Shown one piece after another: positions 14,101 through 29,100 of a DNA stretch of 64,000 nt (position 1 is the first letter of the stretch; each line of letters opens with the position of its first letter). Source of the DNA: Ilex aquifolium. Taxonomy: Eukaryota; Streptophyta; Magnoliopsida; Aquifoliales; Aquifoliaceae. The stretch spans positions 24,548,045 through 24,612,044 of the forward strand of contig OX637404.1 of assembly GCA_951799425.1 (NCBI GenBank). Direction: 5' to 3'. Below the pieces are notes generated by a model. That model saw only the letters and a program-made list of their open reading frames with translations, did no database searches and had not been told where the DNA came from. Both the position numbers and the translations under genes were made by a program.

Positions 14101-17100
14101 AAATTTAGACCCCAGATAAATAAAAACCTATACTCCAAGAGTCATATGGTTTCTCAGAATAAAAAGGTCAGTAAACAGTTTATACATTTCTACCTGTAAA
14201 GAGAGCCTATATCCGAAAGTAAGTTTATAAGGCCTCTCAACTCATTACTAATTAATTTTAAGTTAGATGCTCTAATATAGTATTGGAGTTGGACCTTACA
14301 TGATCAGTGGGTCAAGTCTCTTACCCATTTAAATCTCCCGGTATACATGTTTGACTGTTCATTTGTTAGCCCCTATGAGCAAGCTTGGGTCCCACATGAG
14401 AGAGTGTAAAGAGAACTTGTATTCCACGTCGAACGATTAGAACAACTCAGAATTAGTTTATATGCTTAAAGGACCTCTCCACTCATACCAATTGATTTTG
14501 GATTGGATGCTATAACAGTCCCAACATTCTATTAAAAAATGAACATGAAAAAAGTTGGATTTTTCTACCTTAGCAATCCAATACATGTTGGAGATGTCCC
14601 CATGCAAAATAAGAGCTGGAAGAAGCCAAGGGCAACAATACTGTATGAAATTAATAGGTTCCACATTCAAGACAAAAAGGCCCCTTGTCTGCAAAGAAGA
14701 CAATAAATTATAAACAACTATTGGTCACTTGTACATCCGCAGTCGTGGTCAGAGAATTCATACTGGATAAAAGTTGACCACATTTACCTCAACAAGAGCA
14801 ACTAAGCTCACACCACAAGCTACCCAGCAAAAAAGAATTTGCCCCATTAGTTCCTCCATATACTGAAAAATTTTAGAAGGTCCACACAAGAAGAATTTAT
14901 ATTAGAGCCAATTGGTCAAGAGATTTGACCACAGACTGCTTTCAGGTGGAAATTATATGAGATTGGCCTTCTAATGACAATTCAAAATAAATCATAGGTG
15001 TGCATTCAAATGAGACCACAACAACGTTAAGAGAGAAAGGATATTAACCACCTTTGTCCGTGTAGTATACTGGAGCTGTCTTGATAGGTTATCAAGCACT
15101 GCACCCACCAGTTCCCTAAATTCACAATATCACTATTGTTAACAGACAAAATACAACCAATCTCTATGGAAAGCTAGGTAAAAAAAAGTTACCTCTGACA
15201 AGGATCAATTGCAGCAACTACACACATCATAAAAACAGCCTGCATATGACATTTGGATATCAGTGACATATACTAGCGCACAACTTTTTAATACATCCAA
15301 ACTGAGAAAATGAAAATATTAAAGAAAAGAGAAGTATAATTCGAAGGACTAAAGTATCACGAAAAAAATGTCACAACAGGCTAGCGTCACCAGGTTTAAC
15401 AACTGTGTATTTTTGCTTCATGTTAGCCCAAACTTTTCAAAAGCAACAAAACAAGAATAAATAGAGTTTGAATCATCAAGCAAGCAGATTTTAATTGTCT
15501 CAAGCAACAAAACAAGCATCACAAAAATCACGATTAAGATAAAAAAGCTAAGAAAGCAAGGTTAATACATGGGCATCGTGGATTGTATGCTACACTTACT
15601 AATCCATGACATGTGTTCAAGCCTAAAAATAAAACAGACTAAAGGACAACAGAGTATAGAACACTTAAAACACATCAGAAATGACAGAAGTTCATGAGTA
15701 CAAAATTTGAGTGAAAGCAGGTAAGCATTCGCACTCAGAAAGTCATGAACTCCACACTCAGTGTTTTGGTCAAAAAATACTTGCTTCTGAATTTGAATAG
15801 AAATCCTCCCTTTGATACTAAGATAGAATGTGTTCTGTGGCATTACCATATTATAATTCCATGAAGCCAACATTCCATATCAGCCAACATTCCATATCAG
15901 CCAACCTTATAATTTCTCAGGCCTAGCAGAACCATCAGTCCACGGATATTTAAAGAAGTGGAGAATAGTAGAATCAATGCATGCATCCTTCGAAGTTTTC
16001 TAGTTGTTTTGCTGAAGTTCATAATTTAATTTATAAGGTTTAGTGTGGCTTGATTGGCTATTACTTCTCAAATCGATCAAAAATCGCGCTGTTTTGCATA
16101 GTATTTTATGGAAAAGTAGTCCAGATTTTTCATTTTATTGCAAAGAGAAGATTTTTGTGGTATTAACTCCCAAAAAAAGTATACAAATATACCTCCAACT
16201 CTATTTTCTCACTGTGTAGTGCAATATGCATGAGAGTAATAATAATGGTTTCCATCATTGGACGAGGCTGAGGACCAGCAGCTAAAACCTCCTTAGCAGT
16301 AACAAGTTCTTTTTTCGAGGAAACAACCAACTTTGCACCAAAATTTGAACTGAAATAACAGAAGAAGAAAAAGTTAGATCATTTAACAATTCCTGGTTAT
16401 CTCAAATGTGAAAACCAAGTGCCATGTCACTCGTGTTTACATTGAAAGAAAGCAATACAAAGAGTTACATGTCATAGGCACGAAATAAAGGATAATACAC
16501 TAAAGAAGGTTCCAAAATATCCTTTAGAAAGCTTATAAACCAAAAAGAATTTTATGATGAGTTGTGTCATACAGCATAATTGCTCATAAGTAATTTGCAG
16601 AAACTAAAACCAAAAGGAAACACTTGGCTAACAAAATCTTAAAAAAGCAACAAAGCGAGCCGAAGAAGGTGGTATCTAATGCCGCAGAGCCACAGGGCTG
16701 CTTTACATACCTGAATAGTTTATACTTAAAGAATATGCACCACTAAGCTTATTTAATATTCTGAACTGTCAAAATTCTGACCGACAATTTAAACCCTTCA
16801 CGAATGAAAATTATATGTTAAGAGGCCATCATATCTACAACCTTGGAGTTTTGGTTGTTGCAGTATTATATTTTTCTGTTCACCTTTGTAGGACTTCTGA
16901 TGTGCTTGTACTTTTTTCTAGGAGTAAGGCCTGTTGTTTTCAATTTATTCTTCTATCCAAAGAGGGAGAAGGCAATGATTAATTAGATGGATCTGCATCC
17001 AAGTACATTTCACCTTTCACAGTCTTCAAAAAAGAGTAATGTGAACATGGATTGCGGCACCCATTTTGGCGCTTTTGATCAATTTTGTTAGGGGGCGGGA

Positions 17101-20100
17101 TTCCAAATATTCTTGAAGGTAGGTTCTCACTACGAAATAGTGAATGAAAATAATTTGAGGACGGCAAATGTGGGGCACAAAGATTAAAAGAAAAAAATAA
17201 AATGAGATAAAAGGTCCTATTTTGGTGGTATAACCAGATACTGATACACGAAACAAGTATGATAAAGTTCCGAACATTGAGGTTGCAAGTACGAAACAAG
17301 TGTTATACACTGAGATGGCATTAAGCTTAACTTAGATATAAAAACCAAAATGAAACGGTAAAGACACAAAGTTGTATGCGACAATGCTGGAAGCCCATAA
17401 AACCGACATAGAACAAAAGTACAGGATGTGTTAATATTTTATCAGCAAATAGTAGTTGTCCAGTGTCAGTGAGTTTCTAGATTAGAGCAAATACTTTAAG
17501 GTGCGTCTCTTGGGATTTGAATGACCTTACTGCACTTCCCATGGCAATTAATGTAAAAATTCTACTCTTGAAGTGGAGCCATTCAGAAGCTGGAAACTTC
17601 CCCATATTTATTGATGGGCGATCAAATTTTAACTTCTTCGAAATATCCACTTCCAAAATCATTTGCAAGATAGGTGCCATTTTCCAGATGGCTTTATTCA
17701 AGATACTACAATTTTTCCTTTAAATTCAATGTAAATTTTTTATTACCCATTCAATTTCCACGAGACCCCATAATACAACCTCAGCAAAAGGCAGGCTTCA
17801 GGTTCAAGTTAACGTGTACTTGCAAAGCAAAATGACATGAAACGGATTATCATATCCACATAATAGAGTATGAGCACAAGAAGTTTGAGTTGGGGAGAAT
17901 GATACGAAGAAATGGAAAACAAAAGTAAACCATTGTCTCAAAAGCATCAGAGTCAAACAATATATAATATAATGTAGACACAAACACTGTCCAACAAACC
18001 AGATGAGATAGACTGAAAAATACGGATTCGTAACAACCCACCATATATCCTGAAAGAGCTCATCATGACCATCCCATGTTTGGAAAAGGACACCAATCCG
18101 TCTTCCGAGGGAAAACCTAACTCGATAATCAGGATCTCGGAGCATCAGCAGCAGCTTTTCAATCATGGTCTGGTTAGGTGTGCACCACACCAACCATACA
18201 ACAAATGTTTAGAAGTAAAGATCAGTGCCAATGTTTAAAAGAGAGCCAAGCAAACAAGAAAAAAGTGGACGAGAGTCTCCCATCAACTACCAAAAAGGGG
18301 CATATCTACTCAAATCTGTAACAAAACAAAAAAGCTATCTCTATTCCTACAGCTGCTAACCTGGCCAATGTGAGGTCTAAGTAATATGAAATTGCAAATG
18401 CAATCAATCAGCTTAACCCGACCGAACCAGTGAAAAAGATCATTTTCAGCAACTTTGTTCACCAAATCTCCAAGAGATATCAAGCTCTGCAAGTCAATAT
18501 CAGGAGTAACTGGATTAATATTGTCCCCACTACAATATCTGATACACCCCAAAAAAATAAGGGCAGAAGATTAAAGAAGCAAGAAAGTGGAGCAAGAGGA
18601 CAAGAATAAGAATCTCTGAAATAGTTAAACAACCATCTACTCCAAATGTTTAAGTTGTTGGAAAAGATGTAACTTAAGTATTTATATTTCAACACGTCCC
18701 CTCACGTGCAAGCTAGATTTTGAGCCTATCACATGAAAATCTTTTAATAATTAGGGTGACCGCGAGATTCAAACACACGATCTCCTGCTCTCTGATACCA
18801 TGCTAAACCATCATTTACTCCAAAAGCTTAAATTGCTTGAGAGAGTGTAACCTAAGTATTTATACTTCATAAACAAAATGTCATTTAGGTCATTATGAAG
18901 TTCCAACAAAACCAAAGACTTGTAACAATCATCCATCCAAAATAAATATTTGATAAACACCAGTCAGGTAGCAACATTTATCAGTAGAAGTATTGGAGAC
19001 AAGGAGAGTTAAAATAGCATGTCAACAAAGAAGATGAGTCAGAATAGGGTTGAGAGTTGGGAACCCTTTTTCACCTAACAATTAGAGCACCCAACTAATT
19101 CTCGCAGGCACTAAAAATGCCCAAAACCAGGGAGATGTGCATAAAATAGGCCACTTATCACCTTCTAAAAATTATTTGTACTCATCCAAATATTTCAGAC
19201 TCAACAAAAAAAGTTAAAGAAGCCACTTCAGAAATGATCTCGCGCTTCTGTCTTTTCCTTTAACATATATTAGTCATTTTTCAAACCATACAAATGTTTG
19301 ATGATAGATCCTACGCAACCATCCCAAAAGAAAAAAGAATCCCACCAGTTAACCCAGTTCCTAACTGTCAAATAAACATCATTAAATTCTCTAAATGTAT
19401 AACAAAAAGATTATGTGACACACTTTATAGAGCTTTTAGAAAACCATCCTAAAACTTGCTCCATTAAAATATAGCACTATGAGAATTCAGGAATAATGGG
19501 ACCCAAACTATACTCTTGTTTGACCACACATTCTGCAGCCAGCAATGCCTGCTTGTCAATCACATTAGCAAACAATTGTAAAAATTCATCAAGTCATCCT
19601 TAGGAAAACATTCCACCACTAATAATCTTCCAAGAAAATATACCAACAAAAAATTTATGGAATCATACAAGGAAGAAGTTTGGCTAATCTAGAAACTAAG
19701 CAACACGATTAAACATTTTTTCTCACCATCAATTGGACAAATATAGACTCTAATTACCATCAAAAGAGGCGACAACAAAGAGAGGTGAACATAAAGCTGA
19801 ATTTTACGAATGTCTTCTTTCCCCTTAATTTTGTATGTAATTCATCAAAATGCAGCATAACCACTACCACGTCAAGTGTTATTTCAGACTCTAGATGCTT
19901 TTCTTAACCTTCCTGCAATTGGTTTCTATAAGAACTTTTTAACATAACGGGAAACTTAGAATGTCCAAGATGATCGAACACCGCAAGCGGAAAGAGAAAT
20001 CAAGCACTATTAGGTTTTCAAAAGCTAACAGATGGGATGCTAATAGGGTTGAAACAGGCTCTTTTCGGAGTCTGTAGAGATTTATTTGTCAGGGGTTACC

Positions 20101-23100
20101 TTGCTTTTCGAGTAAAGTTCATTGTGGGAGATGGAACTCTTTTGGGAGGATATATGGGTTGGGGAGTCTTCTTTCTCGAGTCTCTTTCCACGTTTGTATC
20201 GTGTTTCTGATTATCATGATTCATTGGTTGTATCTATGGTTAGATAACATTCGAGTCCAATTTCTTGGGATTTTGGATTGCGTAGGAATCTCAATGATAG
20301 GGAAGTTTCAGAGTTGGTGAGCCTTCTTTCTTTGCTCAATAATATTACTTTGGTTCAAAATTTTGAGGATAGAAGATATTGGATTGGTCATTCTTCGGAG
20401 TTATTTTCTTGTAAGTCGTTTTTTGAGTTTCTTATAGATGATTCTTTGTTTCCTTTATTCTATCCATCATTGAGAATTTGGAAGGGACGATGCTTTTAAA
20501 AGTACAAGTTTGTGCATGGATAATTTCTCATGAGCCATGAGAAAATTAGTACTAATGAGGTTCTTCAAAAGAAGAAACCTAATTATTGTCTTCAACTACA
20601 ATGGTGTGTAATGTGTAGAGGCGATAATGAGAGTGTGGATCATTTATTTTTGTATTATCCTTTGGCACGAGCATTATGGAACAAGCTTTTTGACCTTATG
20701 GACTTTACTTGGGTTGCTCTAAGGAATATGAATTCTATGTTTTGTTTGGATGATGTGGGGTGAGGGGAGAAATATAAAATGGAAGACCATTTGGCACACG
20801 CTTTCTTTGTTACATTATGGGTAATTGGAAGGAACGGAATATGAGGATTTTTGGAGATAAATGTTAAGATTGTGAGGCGCTTTGGGAAAGACTATATTTT
20901 TTGACCTCTTTTTGGACTTCATTGTCCAAGGAGTTTCAATATATTCCTCTTTTTTGTATTGGAACAAGCTGGAAAGCATCTTGTGGCTTGTAGTTTTGAT
21001 TGCTCTTTTTCTTTTTTTTAAGGTTCTTATTGGCCAGTCTTGTGTTGGACCTCTTGTCCACACTTGATGCGATTTTTTTTTGTAATGTTTCCCTTTATTA
21101 TTAATGAAGTGTTGTTTCACATCGGAAAAAAAAAGCTTGAGTAAATTTTTACATTATAGCTTCCCATAAACCGGTGAATCAATCCACTGGAATAAACAAA
21201 TATTACAGAACACTGCTCTAACACCAAAGGATACTCATTTGCCACGAAAGACAATTCAATAATCAATATAAAAGTAGTTCATACTTCATACCCAATATGA
21301 ATTTTTCTCAATGAATTGGTGCAAGCTCTTAAAATCAACTTGAAAAAGTCTCATTGCTACACAGAATTTCAGAATTATAAACTTTACAGTCTTTCAAATA
21401 TTTTGAGTGCAAGATTCATACCGACCGATTTGGTATCTTAGCATTCCTACAACAAAAATTTCAAACGAACTATTAGAACATCCAACTCAAAACCAATTGG
21501 CAATGAGTGGAATGGCCACTCAATTACATAAACTAACCTTCAATTGTCCTAATCATTCGATGTGGGATACAAGACCTCGTTACACGAGGGCTAGCACGTG
21601 GGGCTAACAAGAAAACAAACAATCATGCATACTAGAAAATTCAAATGGGTAAGAGACTTGGCCCACTGACTATTCAAGACATAACTCTATACCATATTAG
21701 AACATTCAACACAAAACCAATTGACCATAATTGGAGTGATCCTTCAAGGATATGAAACAACCTTGAGTGGTCCTAATCATTCGATGTGGGATACAAGATT
21801 TATTTACATAGATAAATAGTGGGGTGTTGTCATGAAACAGCCCACAATTTATCACCATCCAAGATAATATTTACAATTTACAAATAAATAGAATTATCAC
21901 TTTTCTTTTTTATCATTCGGAAGACTCAGTCACACACTCTGAAACGATGGGAACCAATCGGCCTATGTTTTCCAGGTGCATGCATAAATGCATGATTAGT
22001 TCAAAAATCTCGCTACAATGCTCATGGTAAACTCCTCGTTCTATCAACATAGAGGTCTAATTTAAATGACCAAGTTCAGCATCACATTTGACATCCTAGT
22101 AACAATTTCATCTTAGGTAACAATTTTTGCAAAATAATACTCCGTGACAATCATAGCGTCTGTACAGATTGAATCAACATAAAAACAAATACAAATATAA
22201 AGTTTGTCTTTCACGTGCATCCTAGAAGGAGAAAAAGTCGTAAATGCTCAATAAATAATACATGTTCAAAAGATTTGTTCATCCATAAGGAGAGAGAGAG
22301 AGAGAAAGAGAAGAAATGGCATAAATAGTAGCTAATTAAAAGGGACCAGGAGATTGGATTTAAATTACTAAATTTCTTACATTTATTTCTGTTTCTTGTT
22401 TTAGTAAGAACTTGAGATAACAAGCGAGGCATTTTGGGTCTCGTGGGAGAACTTGACAAAAAATGATACTCACCTTTTCAACAAAGAACTAGCAGAGCGG
22501 CATTTAGAATAATTGATGTAAATGTTATCTTCCAATATGCATTACATCCTAAGATCTGCATCTAATTTTGTTAGAAGGGGAAGTTCTAGGGCATTTCCTT
22601 AACTATTCGTTAAGAAGTTTTGAATGATTTGGTATTTATAAATTACGAGTCAATTACCTTGGGTACCAAAATTGAGCAATATAAAAGAAATTGATAAAGA
22701 AAAGGTGTCCCTATTTGCATGTAGTGTTTCATTAGGAACTGCATACCCAACTAATTTTTTTTATGGTTTCATCTTGTTCAACCTTGACTTATTTTATCAC
22801 CTCCTTTCTTGTTACTACTAAAGGAGTCTACTTCATTCCTTTTGCACACCTTTTCCTCATACAATTACTCTCTTTCTCATTGCATTTCATGTTTTATTCA
22901 AAAAAGGCAAAAACGAAATATCACACCACACAAATTTTAGGGTAAAATTCATATCACCTCATGTGGATTAACCCTTTTAGCACATCCCCCCTCCCCCAGG
23001 CTCCCCGTGACCTAAAAATAACAACATAAGCCCAATGTGCTTTTGGACTGCAATGCTACTTTTGGCATTTCCATCAAATGTGACGAAAATTGTCACATCT

Positions 23101-26100
23101 GTGCCTAATTCATCAGTTATATTGTGAGTCAAATTCAAATTTACATGCAAAAATGCGAATACGACTATGTAATCTTTATAAAAAGACAATTCCGATAAAA
23201 AATTATTTACAAAGAGACAAAAAAATACCCCAATCCCCCCTCTTCTTCTCCTTCATCTTCTAAGTATTTTATTTCAAGGTTTGCATTCTTGCCTACATCC
23301 GAGTTGTAGTCTTCCCCTACCTCTCTAATCCTAGGCTTTAGGATCATGATCTTCCATTACTTCATCAACCATCGTGTCTTCTTCAATTTCAAGCAAACTC
23401 ACATAACCATCAATTGATTTGATTTTTTCTTCCCCTTCTACTCCAACACTTTCCCCAGATACAGACTTGAATTCTTCCACATTGATAACCTCAAGAGGTT
23501 GGTTTCATCCTTGAGCATTGAGGAAAGGACGTCTTGGTCTTTGTGGTCACAATAGTCTTTATCAAGCTTTCCTGTTTATTGTCAAATGTCATGCTAATTG
23601 CAAAAATCGTAGTTTCAGCTCCTATTTTTTCACTTCAGAGTTTCACTTTGAGACTTTGGCCCTTTAAATGGAGATTGCCTTCAAATGGTTGATGGCCAAC
23701 CACTTTTGGGTATCTCCACTTCCTAAGTGATAGTTGATCATTCATGTGTCGTTTGTTGCTTATAGAATTCTTTATTCTTCGCCAAAGAAAATTGCTAAGG
23801 AACTCACATGTGAGTGTAAGTAGGGGGTGTCCAGTCGAGAGCAATACTAAAAATGGTTTTCACAAGCATAGTCATTACTAATGGGTGATCTCAAACCATT
23901 AACCCTCATGTGCTTCCCTCTGTTATCCACTACCAAGTTGTGTGAAAATTGATGGGTTAGGTTCATCCGGTAGGGTGGTTGTGTTCAGGATGTACATGGC
24001 CGGTCAAATGACAGTTTTGTTTTTATTCAGGGATGCTGGGTTTCTGGTAAATAATGGGCTTCTATTGAATCGAGAAATAGGTTTGATTGTCCATTTTTTT
24101 GATAGATTTGATATTTATATAAGGCATTCTCCGGATAATTCAAATCGAAGCAATTGAATGTTCTGCATTCCGTACAATTGGATTACCCATTTGTGCATTT
24201 ATGTCATTTGGGCAGTGAGAAATGAGTTGCCTAAATCGTTCTTCAGGCGACTGTCCAACGAGGTTTAAGAAGCATAAAGAGAGGGCCATGAGAAAAAGAA
24301 GAGGGTACCAATGTCATTTTCTTAGTTTTCATGACAGTGTTATATGTTCAAATACCACAATAGGGTTATGTTGTTATTTGGAACTCTGGGGAGATAAAGT
24401 GCGACAAGGCAAAACCACGAGGGGGAAATGGAATTTTCTCTTAATTTTACAAAGTATAGGCATTCCATCCACAAAACAAAATAACAAGGCCATCAACCAA
24501 TGCTAGTTGCCTACTTCGGTCCTACCAATACAGGATTCCAGGAGGTGTACGTTAACTAGAGTTCTAATCTTGGAAATGATATGTACGAAATGACTACTCT
24601 CATGTTTAAAAGACGTAGTCAGGTTTAACAGCTGAGCTTGCACTATGCACCAAGAAGGGACCCGTATTAAACTATTCACTTACCTAAAAGTTTTTGTTAT
24701 TGGTTTATATTGGAAATATTATTGGTTTATTTTGAAAAGAGATTTCTTTCTTTTCACTTTACCGCACTTATGAGAATCCCTTCGCTCCACTACCCTTGAT
24801 TAAGCATACTTTAGCACAACCCCTCATGTACATGCCACAATTTGGACCAAGCATGTCAAGTATTATAATCACAAGGGTAGCGACGAGATTGGAATGAAGG
24901 ACCCTTAAAAGTATAAATCATTAAGTTACACCATCTCCAAAAGCTTAAGTTTTTAGAGTAAATAATTTTTTACATGAAATCAGAGCAGGAGGTTCTATGT
25001 TCAAATCTCGCCGTCATGCTATTTAGGAGTGGGCTCCGACTCCGACATACAATGCCTCCGCCTCCGCTCTGAGTCTAATTGGTAGAACCAGATAGGAGTT
25101 TTCAAAGTTGAGCCATAATTGGAGAGGAGTTGTGGTCTCTTTAGTGTCTCCCACATTTGGTATCTCTCTCATCTAATCTTCTACTTCAATGATTTTCTCA
25201 TTTATCCACCGTAGCATATCTGCAATTAACAGTCAAAACCCACAAGAAAATATGTTGCTCTACTAGTTGGGAATTTTCCACTTGAAACTAGATCATATTG
25301 TCAAACTGACATAGATTTCCCCAAAATGATTCCACTAGTGAACATTACTCTAACACTACATCTTTCAATCTCAAGTTATATATACATCTTTCATGCCATA
25401 AATGTCTCTAATTTTGTATCAAATTTTAACAACAGTACAACTTATTTGAATCGAAGCAGATGTAAAAAAAATCGAAGCACCTTACCTCATAGACTATCGA
25501 AGTAATGGAGTGTCATATTCAAATACAAACTTAGAAGAGCTTCACTCGCAGACCCAAACCCTCATTCTTATAGTTTGCCATAACCCTTCTTACAACTTCA
25601 CAATGAAGCTTCAATCGCAGTCTCAGACCCCGAGAGCTTCACTGACAACTTCAATCGCAGTTGAGACTTAGAGTTGAGACAAATCTGGGCTCTGACAAAT
25701 CACTAAGTTAGGTATTTAAGTTAAAATAAGAGAGAAAGCGGGAGATGCTTTAGGGCTCCGAAAAATCTCTGAGTTTTTAGGTTTTAGATCTGGGCTTCGC
25801 TAATCACTGGGGTGGGGAAATGAGAGAGAGGAGGGCTAAGAGGGGTTAGGAGTGGGGGAGGCGTAGATGCGAGGGAGGGGCTTTAGGGTTCTTGCCTTCT
25901 GGTCTAGATCTGGATTCTTCGAAGATGAGAGGGAGGGGCTAGGAGTTGGGTTGGATTTGGTTTGGTTTGGTTTGGGTGTAGTGTAGTGTAGGCACTGGTC
26001 TGGTTGGGTTGGATAGATAGGGTTTTAAAATTATATTAATATATTTTATAATTTAAAATTTATATATAAATTTATTATTTAATAAAAATCAGAGTCAAAC

Positions 26101-29100
26101 TTGGGAGTTTTTTCGGAAATGGTTTAAAACTCCGACTCCTATCGGAGTTTGGAATTTTTCTCCAACTCTGACGGATTTGGAGTCTCGAAATTTCGAATTC
26201 TTGCACACCCCTAATCCTATTTATAAAAAAGATTTCCACGTGCTAGACCTAATGTTTAGCCTCCATGTTAGGAGACATGTTGAAGTATAAATACTTAATT
26301 TACACCCTCTCCAAAAACATAAATTTTTAGAGTAGATGGTTGTTTACAAGAACCCTTATTCTGATACCATATTAATCCAACAACTCATCTAAAACCTTAA
26401 ATTGTTAGAAATGATGCAGTATAAATAGTTATATACATCAACAATCCCTACATCAAAAGGATAAAGATACATGTGCTGATGGTACCTGCTCGGGTACTCT
26501 TCCCCTTAAAGGCAGAGTATCATTCTCATTGTCCGCAATCGTGTCCAGTGATAAAAGGGTCTGCAGCAAACAACAGATGGCAGCAAGTATCTCTAGACAC
26601 GGGAGCTTAAGGTTTGCTCTCAAATCTACAAGGTCATTCAATGATATAACCTGAGAAAAAGAACAAGAAGCACATAAATCAGCAATAATTATACAAAGAC
26701 GCATAAAATCTTCAAGAAATAAGTAATTTGCATTAGCCTATTGTTCTTTTTAATAAGTTTCTGCAATCAATATCCCATAAAATACAGTACCAAGTCTGAA
26801 AACTTTCTGGAAGAGGACCATTGAGGATGTTGACAAAGATTAACTAGAAGATTTTCCAACACCTAATCAAAAATTAAAGGTTAAAAATTATGTATATGAT
26901 TGTGAATAAATAAACATTAGAATGTGAGAAGACTATAAAATGTATGTAACATACTCTTGGGTCACTTTCTTTCTGCATAAGGTTGAACAAGGTTTCCCAT
27001 GTAACAAATGGTAATATAGAGAAAAAACTTGAAATTAATGATACGATGTCCATCTTCCAATTCACTGCAGAAATGGATATGCCAGTGCCAATCTTCCTAC
27101 CAATAGTGAAAAAATCCAGATCTTTAAAATCATCATTCACATCCAACTCCATGTCCACAATCATACTTCTACTGCTATTTAGTTGGATAGAATCATGAAC
27201 AGAAATGTTTGAGTCTGTTTTGTCAAGCTGGCCAATCTCAAACTGAAGATCCCTTGAGCATTCAGAACTTTCATCATAAAGTTTAGCCAGAGCCTTCAAA
27301 AGCCTCTCAATGGATTGAATTATTGCAGTAGATAGTACACCATCAATAACATCCTTATCTCTCCATTTGTTAAAAAGAGGAGATCTACCAAAGCTTTTGA
27401 AAGAAGCTACGATAGAGTCCATGCTATCAAAAATAGAGTTAGAGCCCAAACAACCACATCTAACATCATTGTAAGTTTTTTCGATGATAGTAACAGCAAG
27501 ATGCAGCAATTTTAGCAAGTACTGGCCCATTTTAAAGAGAAATGGCGAAGCTTCCTCACTTAACCTGAAAGTAAACAAAAGCATGAGAAGCATGCACAAA
27601 CATAAGGAAAATATTAAACTACAAAAAATACAACTGCGATGACATAGAATAGAAATGAGACAACTCTTATCAGGAACAGCTTTCCTTGGATCAGTCTCAC
27701 GGACAGCAGAACCCAACAGATCGCAAGAAATGCCACATTCAATTTACAGAATCATCCGTAAAAACTTGTAACGTATCAGACATTAAAAATCATTGAAGGC
27801 TAGAAGAAAAGAGCAAAGAACTCGGCCAGAAAAAGTATTAGACCTTGCAGGTAAAATTCAGTCAATACTTGTGATTGAGAAAACAAAATGTCTAGTTAAG
27901 TGTTGGCTTATATGGTTATTCTAGGGATGACTCTAATAACTTATTCTACTCTTTCTTTTGTCTCTCCTCTGTATTCTTTCATTCTCTTCTTCCAGCCCAA
28001 TTTTTATTTTCCAACTTCACATCAAAGCCCAGAATCGAGCACAATCAAACAATATAAGCCCTAAAAGCAGTGCACAATCATCTGAGGGTTGCTGAGGAAG
28101 AAATTGTATGGTCGTATGGCAGACGTCACATTAACGTTATGATGGCATGAACACACGACATCAACATGTGTGAACTATAAATCATTAACTGAATCATTAT
28201 GCCGGCCTTAATGATGATTCTATGAATTTTTTGAGATCGTTTACTTTTTAAATTTTTTAAGTACTTTCCGGCTTTTCTGACCTATTTTTCAAATCTGCTT
28301 TTGGGACTTTCTGCCTTACTTCCCTTGACAATCTAAACAGAGGGGTGTGCCTAGCCCCTTCGGTAATGATTTCAATAGATTCAAGTTAACAAAAGCAGCA
28401 TTTCACTATCATTGATATTTTGTGGGTATTTTGAACAATTATAGCTATTTTCGTGATTGAAATATAATGCTGGGTGTGTTGGTGGTTTAGTTTGTGGGTG
28501 GTTCGCGGGGGCTGCAGCTTGATATCTTCACTGGGAGAGAACTTTGCGGTTGTTATCTAGTGTGTGGGCATGCCAGAGGCTAGTACTGCTTCTATTGGCA
28601 GTGAAGGGAGTAGGTTGGGTTGTCCAGGGTTCTTGTGGGTATTTATCTTTTGCCTGAATAAAAAGATTACAATACAGACAATGGAGCCGGCAACTCATGG
28701 AACTATCAATTCTGTGGGCATTTTTTATGAATTGGCTATGTCCAAGTATGATGCTAAGTGTATTGTTGGTTAACTGTGATGGTTCGTGAGAAATTTATTC
28801 AGGGTGTCTGCAGTTTGTTAACTTCTGTAAGTAAATTTTGTCGTCGTGCTTTACATTGTGTGGAAATGTCTCAGCCAAGTACTACTTCCATTGGCATTGA
28901 AGGGATTGGATTGAGTCGTGCAGGGGTTCTTGCTGAGAAATTAATTCTTTAGGTTTGTCTCATAAATTGTATGGCAGCAATATTTGACGTGGTCAAGATT
29001 TTGTGCTTTGCCGATTGCCCCTCGTTTTCTAAATGAACCTATCAAAAAAAGATACAAAAAGAGCCAGCAATGGCTGGAACTACACGTAATCTATGGCGTT

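Noticed and set aside
18310..18552. Longer version of ATM exon 24 starting near 18540
   Set aside because: Upstream acceptors put exon 23 out of phase or give an immediate stop; only the acceptor at 18487 fits.
20278..20763. Two plus-strand open frames as small host genes
   Set aside because: They are pieces of a LINE reverse-transcriptase tail, with zf-RVT residues, broken by stops.
26874..27716. 280-codon minus-strand frame as a single-exon gene
   Set aside because: It is ATM exon 21 (26955-27564) with intron read-through at both ends.
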